Assembly (NCBI GenBank): GCA_003224195.1
Contig: QHYP01000179.1
Location: 1-18,237, forward strand
DNA from: Acidobacteriota bacterium
Lineage (GTDB): Bacteria > Acidobacteriota > Terriglobia > Acidiferrales > UBA7541
DNA length: 18,237 nucleotides
Direction of reading: 5' to 3'
The position numbers were made by a program, and so were the translations under genes. This document shows positions 14,904-18,237 of this stretch, in pieces; within the stretch, counting starts at the first letter, position 1; every line of letters begins with the position of its first letter. The notes under the pieces were generated by a model that saw nothing but the letters and a program-made list of their open reading frames with translations, had not been told where the DNA came from and did not search any database.

Positions 14904-15128
14904 GTGCTGCCCCGCGTTCTGGCTCGCATCTATCTGGGAGACGTGCTGCGGTATACGCTGGAACAAGGCTCGGACGCGCGCACCGTCCTGCTGCGCGACA
15001 CTCTCCAGCCGGACGACATCTGTGAGCTGGATCGCAGAATTCTGAAGACGCTGGCCGAAACGTTTATCAATCTCTCCAGCTCTGAAGAGCCGGCCCTGCG
15101 ATGCTCCGCCCGCTCTTGGTCAGAATAA
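14904..15128 (+). CDS. Small uncharacterised protein (74 aa)
   Basis: Not recognised. From GTG 14904 the product reads MLPRVLARIYLGDVLRYTLE, then a polar segment (DARTVLLRDTLQPDDICELD) and an amphipathic stretch (RILKTLAETFINLSS), ending RCSARSWSE. It looks soluble and mostly helical, without signal peptide or membrane segment. In favour of being real are the good upstream promoter and the ribosome binding site GGGGAGAGG at proper spacing. Against it are its short length, the lack of any known motif and a compositionally odd C terminus, which might mean the end of the gene is degraded. An ATG at 14886 would give six more residues but has no ribosome binding site. Confidence 0.45.
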   Translation: MLPRVLARIYLGDVLRYTLEQGSDARTVLLRDTLQPDDICELDRRILKTLAETFINLSSSEEPALRCSARSWSE

Positions 15129-15236
15129 ATCTCGCGTCCCTTTTTTGGCGCGACCCGCCAGTTCTTCTATTGCTGCCGCCGCGTCGAATGAAAACAACGA
15201 AGCTATTTGAATGCCTATAACCCGGCCCTCGGCCCT

Positions 15237-15854
15237 TCACGCTGGCTGCGCGCAACCCTGGTACGTATAGGTCATGGGGCGCGGGCCGGGGACGTAGCAT
15301 GTCTTCAGCTCGGTGATGCGGAAACCTGCTGCAGCGATGAGCTCATCGACCTTGCGATTGAGGTGGCAGCCGCCGGTGAAGCGCTTCCAGAGCGGGGTGA
15401 GGCGGTCCTGCCAGGCGACCACGCGAGGGTCGGTGGCGCGGCCGTGCTCGAGAAAGATAAGGCGGCCGCTGGGCTTTAGCACGCGATGCATCTGCTGGAG
15501 CGCCGGGGAAACGTCGGGGATGGAGCAGAGCGTCCAGGTGACGACGACGGTGTCGATGCTCGCATTGGGGAGCGGCAGCGGCTGCTCCGCGGATTGCGCC
15601 AGGAACTCGACCGGGAGGCGCCCCGCCGCCGCTCGCTTCCGCGCCATGCGCTGGAGTTCGAGGGACGGGTCGACCCCGTAGACCCGCTGCACCTCCGGGG
15701 AATAGTACGGGAGATTGAGGCCGGAGCCGATGCCGATTTCCAGCACATCGCCGCGCGCGTGGGGAATCCAGGCGGCGCGGAGACGAGTAGTGTCCTTGTT
15801 CCTCATGCCCACGTCGATGAGGACGGGCCAAATGTATTTGGCGTAAAGGCCCAT
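15237..15854 (-). CDS. Class I SAM-dependent methyltransferase
   Basis: A 205-aa Rossmann-fold methyltransferase of the UbiE/Methyltransf_11 type. Motif I is VLEIGIGSGLN (37-47). The acidic residue for the SAM ribose is in YGVDPSLE (Asp62), the motif II region is DTVVVTWTLCSIPD (101-114), and motif III is RVLKPSGRLIFLEHG (124-138). The N-terminal GLYAKYIWPVLIDVGM and the C-terminal HLNRKVDELIAAAGF resemble proteins annotated as phosphatidylethanolamine or METTL7-like methyltransferases, so a lipid or small-molecule substrate is plausible but unproven. The ATG at 15854 is preceded 9 nt upstream by a 10-bp inverted repeat, and no Shine-Dalgarno is evident. It lies alone on the minus strand between genes on the plus strand. 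Confidence 0.92.
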   Translation of the reverse strand: MGLYAKYIWPVLIDVGMRNKDTTRLRAAWIPHARGDVLEIGIGSGLNLPYYSPEVQRVYGVDPSLELQRMARKRAAAGRLPVEFLAQSAEQPLPLPNASIDTVVVTWTLCSIPDVSPALQQMHRVLKPSGRLIFLEHGRATDPRVVAWQDRLTPLWKRFTGGCHLNRKVDELIAAAGFRITELKTCYVPGPRPMTYTYQGCAQPA

Positions 15855-15862
15855 CGGAAAAT

Positions 15863-15903
15863 CGCGTCAACGGGCTGGCGCGCGTCCTTAGTGCGTTGAC
15901 GCG
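15863..15903 (-). promoter_or_regulatory. 10-bp perfect inverted repeat just upstream of the methyltransferase (operator candidate)
   Basis: CGCGTCAACG (15863-15872) and its exact reverse complement CGTTGACGCG (15894-15903) are separated by 21 bp. The near arm is 8 bp from the methyltransferase ATG. A dimeric repressor site or a hairpin in the 5' leader are both possible. No matching regulator gene is in the window. Confidence 0.45.
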
Positions 15904-16023
15904 CCCGCGAGGACGCCTCGGCAGATGTCCGGTAATGCGATGAATCGGGAGTAAGCCCGCCCGTGACAGGCCTGGTAGGAGACGCCTGCAATGCGCAAGC
16001 CTGAAGTCCAAATCGGAAATTGC

Positions 16024-16032
16024 TGTTAGAAT
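16024..16032 (+). promoter_or_regulatory. Putative extended -10 promoter of the VOC gene
   Basis: TGTTAGAAT (TGn plus TAGAAT) lies 50 nt before ATG 16083. An AGGAG ribosome binding site at 16072-16076 sits 6 nt from that ATG. No -35 box is evident. Confidence 0.45.
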
Positions 16033-16082
16033 CTCCTGCCTCTGCGACGACTGCGTTAAACCACATCAAACAGGAGCCTCCT

Positions 16083-16472
16083 ATGCAGATCAGGCTAGTC
16101 AGCGTAATGGTTGACAACCAAGAGAACGCTCTCCGCTTCTACACGACCGTCTTGGGCTTCGTGAAGAACAAGGACATTCCTATGGGTCAATTCCGTTGGT
16201 TGACTGTGTCTTCGCCCGAGGGCGCGGAAGGCGTCGAGCTCGTGCTGGAGCCCATGGGTTTCGCGCCCGCTCAGGCGTATCAAAAGGCCTTGTTCGGCGC
16301 CGGCATTCCGGCCACGGCGTTCCTAACGAACGACATCGCCTCTGAGCACCGGCGTCTAAAGGCGCTTGGCGTCAGGTTCCGTGGAGAACCAAAGAGCATG
16401 GGGCCAATCACCGCTGTGCTGTTTGAGGACACTTGCGGCAACCTCATCAACCTGGTTCAGCCTGCGGCCTAA
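16083..16472 (+). CDS. VOC superfamily (glyoxalase/bleomycin-resistance-like) protein
   Basis: A 129-aa single VOC-fold protein with paired beta-alpha-beta-beta-beta modules. Module 1 reads VSVMVDNQENALRFYTTVLG to VELVLEP. Module 2 reads TAFLTNDIASEHRRLKALG, then GPITAVLFEDTCGNLINLVQP. The Glu/Asp pattern near the end (FEDTCGNLI) matches the usual metal-ligand region of such proteins, although the His ligand at the start (SVMVDNQ) is not clear. Possible roles are a lactoylglutathione-lyase-like, dioxygenase-like or drug-binding protein; the sequence does not decide. The ATG at 16083 is supported by AGGAG six bases upstream, better than the in-frame start at 16020. Confidence 0.9.
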   Translation: MQIRLVSVMVDNQENALRFYTTVLGFVKNKDIPMGQFRWLTVSSPEGAEGVELVLEPMGFAPAQAYQKALFGAGIPATAFLTNDIASEHRRLKALGVRFRGEPKSMGPITAVLFEDTCGNLINLVQPAA

Positions 16473-16564
16473 CGCTACGGTCGGTGCGGCGTTTTTCACG
16501 TCGAACGGCTGCTCGGTTGTCTGGGGCATGGACTTGAAGTGGAAGTTCTTGTAGCATCGCCCGC

Positions 16565-16972
16565 GTGAAAAAACTGAACTCTGGCAATCGCAGTTCTGCG
16601 GCGAAAGCCAACGGCGCTCCGAAAAACTTCGATGAATACCTCGCAGGCGTCCCGGAACCCGCCCGCAGCACCTTGAACAAGATGCGCGCGGCGATTCGGT
16701 CCGTCGTGCCACCGGAGGCTACCGAGACCATCAGCTATGGGATGCCTGCGTTCAAGCACAAAGGAGTGCTGGTGTGGTTCGCCGCGTTTTCGGACCACTG
16801 CAGTTTGTTCCCTACTGCGTCCGTGATCCAGGCGTTCAAGAACGAACTCAAGGGCTTCCACACATCCAAGGGAACCATCCACTTCCCCACGGACAAGCCA
16901 CTGCCGACTGCGCTTGTTAAGAAACTGGTGAAGGCGCGGGTCGCACAGCACGAAAGCAAGAAACAGCCCTGA
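16565..16972 (+). CDS. DUF1801 (YdhG-like) protein
   Basis: A 135-aa cytoplasmic protein with the DUF1801/YdhG-type fold. The core reads FDEYLAGVPEPARSTLNKMR, ETISYGMPAFKHKGVLVWFAAF, CSLFPTASVIQAFKNELKGF and the typical GTIHFPTDKPLPTALVKKLVKARV. Proteins of this family are sometimes called iron chaperones (B. subtilis Fra), but function is otherwise poorly known. The start is GTG 16565 directly followed by a Lys-rich start (MKKLNSGN). It lies about 90 bp after the VOC gene on the same strand, with no clear promoter, so the two may be co-transcribed. The C terminus is basic (HESKKQP). Confidence 0.88.
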   Translation: MKKLNSGNRSSAAKANGAPKNFDEYLAGVPEPARSTLNKMRAAIRSVVPPEATETISYGMPAFKHKGVLVWFAAFSDHCSLFPTASVIQAFKNELKGFHTSKGTIHFPTDKPLPTALVKKLVKARVAQHESKKQP

Positions 16973-17103
16973 TCGGGCTGGCCGGCAGGCTCATCGCCTG
17001 AGTTTGGGTCCCGCATACGCCGGGCGCGTGAGGATTTTCTCTGCTCTCTTTTCCACTTTCTCTTTTCTGATCTCCCTGCGAATCGAATGAGATCAGATTC
17101 TGT

Positions 17104-17826
17104 CTACTCGGGAGGACAGTATTTTCCGGCCAGGAGAATCCGCGACAGCCACTTCGCATGGGGCAGGCCCGAATCCAAGAGTTCTTTTGCTTCGCTCTCC
17201 ACGTCGTACTCGACCCGGCGAATGGTGACGCTCTCTCCGTCCATCACCAGATACGACGCACGCCGGTCTCCGTCATAGGATTGGCTGACGCTGCCGGTAT
17301 TCGCCACGGTCATGCCTGGAAGCCGGCGTATGTAGGGACGATGGATATGTCCGTAGACCACCACGGCAGCGCGAAGAGACGCATAGGTGCTCTGCAATTC
17401 GTCATCGCTGGCATCGGGCATGGGAGCACGCCAGAGGTCCCCGGGGCTGGCATGAACCAGGCTAAAGCCCTCACCGGAGTATTGCTCAGGAAGTCCTTCC
17501 AGCCATCGCAGGCGTTCTTCTCCGATGCTGGCGAGCGTCGGCGGAATCATCTCTTCGATTAGGGAAAGAAGTGGCCCGAGCTTCGGCTGTCTGGCGGCAA
17601 ATTCAGCCAGACTTTCCGGGGCCCAAAGCATCTCATCGGTATTCCCGCGGACCCCGGGCCATCCGAGCCCGCGGATCTGATCGATGATGTACGCCGGGTG
17701 AGTTCCACCGTAAGCCAAATCGCCGCCTTGGAGAACCAGATCAGGTGCAACCTGCCGCAGGTCGGCGAGAACCGCCTGGAACGCGCGCCGATTGCCGTGA
17801 ATATCCGCCACGATTGCGACTCTCAT
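17104..17826 (-). CDS. Calcineurin-like metallophosphoesterase
   Basis: A 240-aa phosphoesterase of the YfcE/MJ0936-like type with the full two-metal site: Asp8 and His10 in VADIHGN, Asp36 in GGDLAYGG, Asn62 in RGNTDE, His125 in LVHASPGD, and His160 and His162 in YGHIHRPYI. It has no signal peptide when started at ATG 17826, chosen because MRVAIVADIHGN is the usual beginning of the family. The frame stays open 21 codons upstream to 17889 but into a hairpin region. GAGGGCGG lies shortly upstream and may serve as ribosome binding site. The C-terminal part ends LLAGKYCPPE. Substrate could be a phosphodiester or cyclic nucleotide; not determinable here. It is transcribed away from the last gene. 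Confidence 0.92.
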   Translation of the reverse strand: MRVAIVADIHGNRRAFQAVLADLRQVAPDLVLQGGDLAYGGTHPAYIIDQIRGLGWPGVRGNTDEMLWAPESLAEFAARQPKLGPLLSLIEEMIPPTLASIGEERLRWLEGLPEQYSGEGFSLVHASPGDLWRAPMPDASDDELQSTYASLRAAVVVYGHIHRPYIRRLPGMTVANTGSVSQSYDGDRRASYLVMDGESVTIRRVEYDVESEAKELLDSGLPHAKWLSRILLAGKYCPPE

Positions 17827-17858
17827 TTTGTCCGCCGCCCTCGCGATAATGGCATAGC

Positions 17859-17927
17859 CGCAAGCGGGTGCCCCACCCTTGATTTGCAAGGGTGGGGAAT
17901 TTGCGCTCCGGAAGGGTCTGCGGAGCG
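17859..17927. repeat. Two adjacent hairpins in the divergent intergenic region
   Basis: CCCCACCCTT (17871-17880) pairs with AAGGGTGGGG (17888-17897) around a 7-nt loop, and an outer CGCAA/TTGCG pair (17859-17863, 17901-17905) extends it. A second stem, CGCTCCG (17904-17910) with CGGAGCG (17921-17927), follows directly. Lacking a T-run and lying upstream of both flanking genes, it is more like a REP-type palindrome than a terminator. CCCCACCCTT-type palindromes are, as I recall, frequent in Acidobacteriota. Confidence 0.55.
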
Positions 17928-18047
17928 AGGGATCTGCTGTTTTTTGAAAATACAGGAAAACGCAACTTGTTCGGCGCTGGCCGTACCTGTTCCCCTCCCC
18001 TGGCCGAAGCGCTCTCCTATCTATCGCCGGAGGCAGAAAGGGTGCGA

Positions 18048-18053
18048 TAGAAT
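18048..18053 (+). promoter_or_regulatory. Putative -10 box immediately before the last gene
   Basis: TAGAAT ends 9 nt before ATG 18063. If used, transcription would begin at or within a few bases of the start codon, giving a leaderless message. No Shine-Dalgarno is seen near the ATG. Confidence 0.4.
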
Positions 18054-18062
18054 CCCGGAATC

Positions 18063-18237
18063 ATGCCCGCGAGTCCGTGGCGAACATTTGGCTCTCCCGA
18101 CCCCAAGGGCGATTTCGTCGCGCTGCTCTCTTATCTGCCGCTGAAGAGCTACTGGCGAGTGCCGTCGTTCTTCCTCTACACGGCGCAAGTGGTGAAGCAG
18201 TTGGCATCGGCGCAGGGCTTGCTCGGCTTTTCGGTTC
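18063..18237 (+). CDS. Conserved hypothetical protein, N-terminal part (3' truncated by window edge)
   Basis: An ORF open to the end of the window (58 codons visible). It starts MPASPWRTFGSPDPKGDFVA, then LLSYLPLKSYWRVPSFFLYT and AQVVKQLASAQGLLGFSV. The ALLSYLPLKSY pattern followed by a PxFFxYTxxVxxQL helix reminds me of short ferredoxin-like monooxygenase-fold proteins (DUF3291 or antibiotic-biosynthesis-monooxygenase-like), but this is from memory and only a quarter to a half of the protein is visible. No signal peptide is seen. The coding sequence is plausible because the protein composition is balanced and a TAGAAT box lies just upstream. Confidence 0.7.
   Translation, partial: MPASPWRTFGSPDPKGDFVALLSYLPLKSYWRVPSFFLYTAQVVKQLASAQGLLGFSV

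Overview
This is a GC-rich bacterial window (roughly 60% GC by eye) with dense, mostly housekeeping gene content. Gene style and family resemblance point to Acidobacteriota, probably Terriglobia or a relative. The pointers are a short zinc-type L28, an exported S9 peptidase, a biotin-dependent carboxylase with a separate small carrier protein, and TAGAAT-like -10 boxes. This placement is inference from remembered families, not a search result.

Layout. Positions 1-5.5 kb (+) hold the 3' end of hslV, complete hslU, a fibronectin-III lipoprotein broken by a frameshift, a four-helix membrane protein, a fumarylacetoacetate-hydrolase-family enzyme, a small transaldolase and a DUF3592-like membrane protein. 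Positions 5.6-7.45 kb (+) hold a two-helix membrane protein whose stop overlaps the start of a PccB-type carboxyltransferase. That carboxyltransferase is interrupted by a frameshift between its two crotonase-like domains. Positions 7.5-10.6 kb hold two divergent genes for exported enzymes: an S9 peptidase (-) and a ChbG/YdjC-family deacetylase (+). Positions 10.6-12.7 kb (+) hold the biotin carboxylase and its overlapping biotin carrier protein. Together with the carboxyltransferase these make a complete acyl-CoA (probably propionyl-CoA) carboxylase, split over two loci about 3 kb apart. Positions 12.7-14.0 kb (-) hold rpmB followed by a SurA-like lipoprotein.

From 14.05 kb onward the window looks more accessory. 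It holds a 101-bp element with perfect 18-bp inverted termini (MITE-like) abutting a PilZ-like gene, about 270 bp without genes, an unrecognised 74-aa ORF with a good promoter, a SAM methyltransferase (-) behind a 10-bp inverted repeat, a VOC protein, a DUF1801 protein, a metallophosphoesterase (-), a double hairpin, and the start of one more gene that runs off the end.

I do not see a clearly new multi-gene system such as a defence island, biosynthetic cluster, CRISPR array or prophage. The observations most worth checking are the interdomain split of the carboxyltransferase with an ATGA junction, the MITE-like element, the small membrane protein translationally coupled to the carboxyltransferase, and the inverted repeats in regulatory positions.
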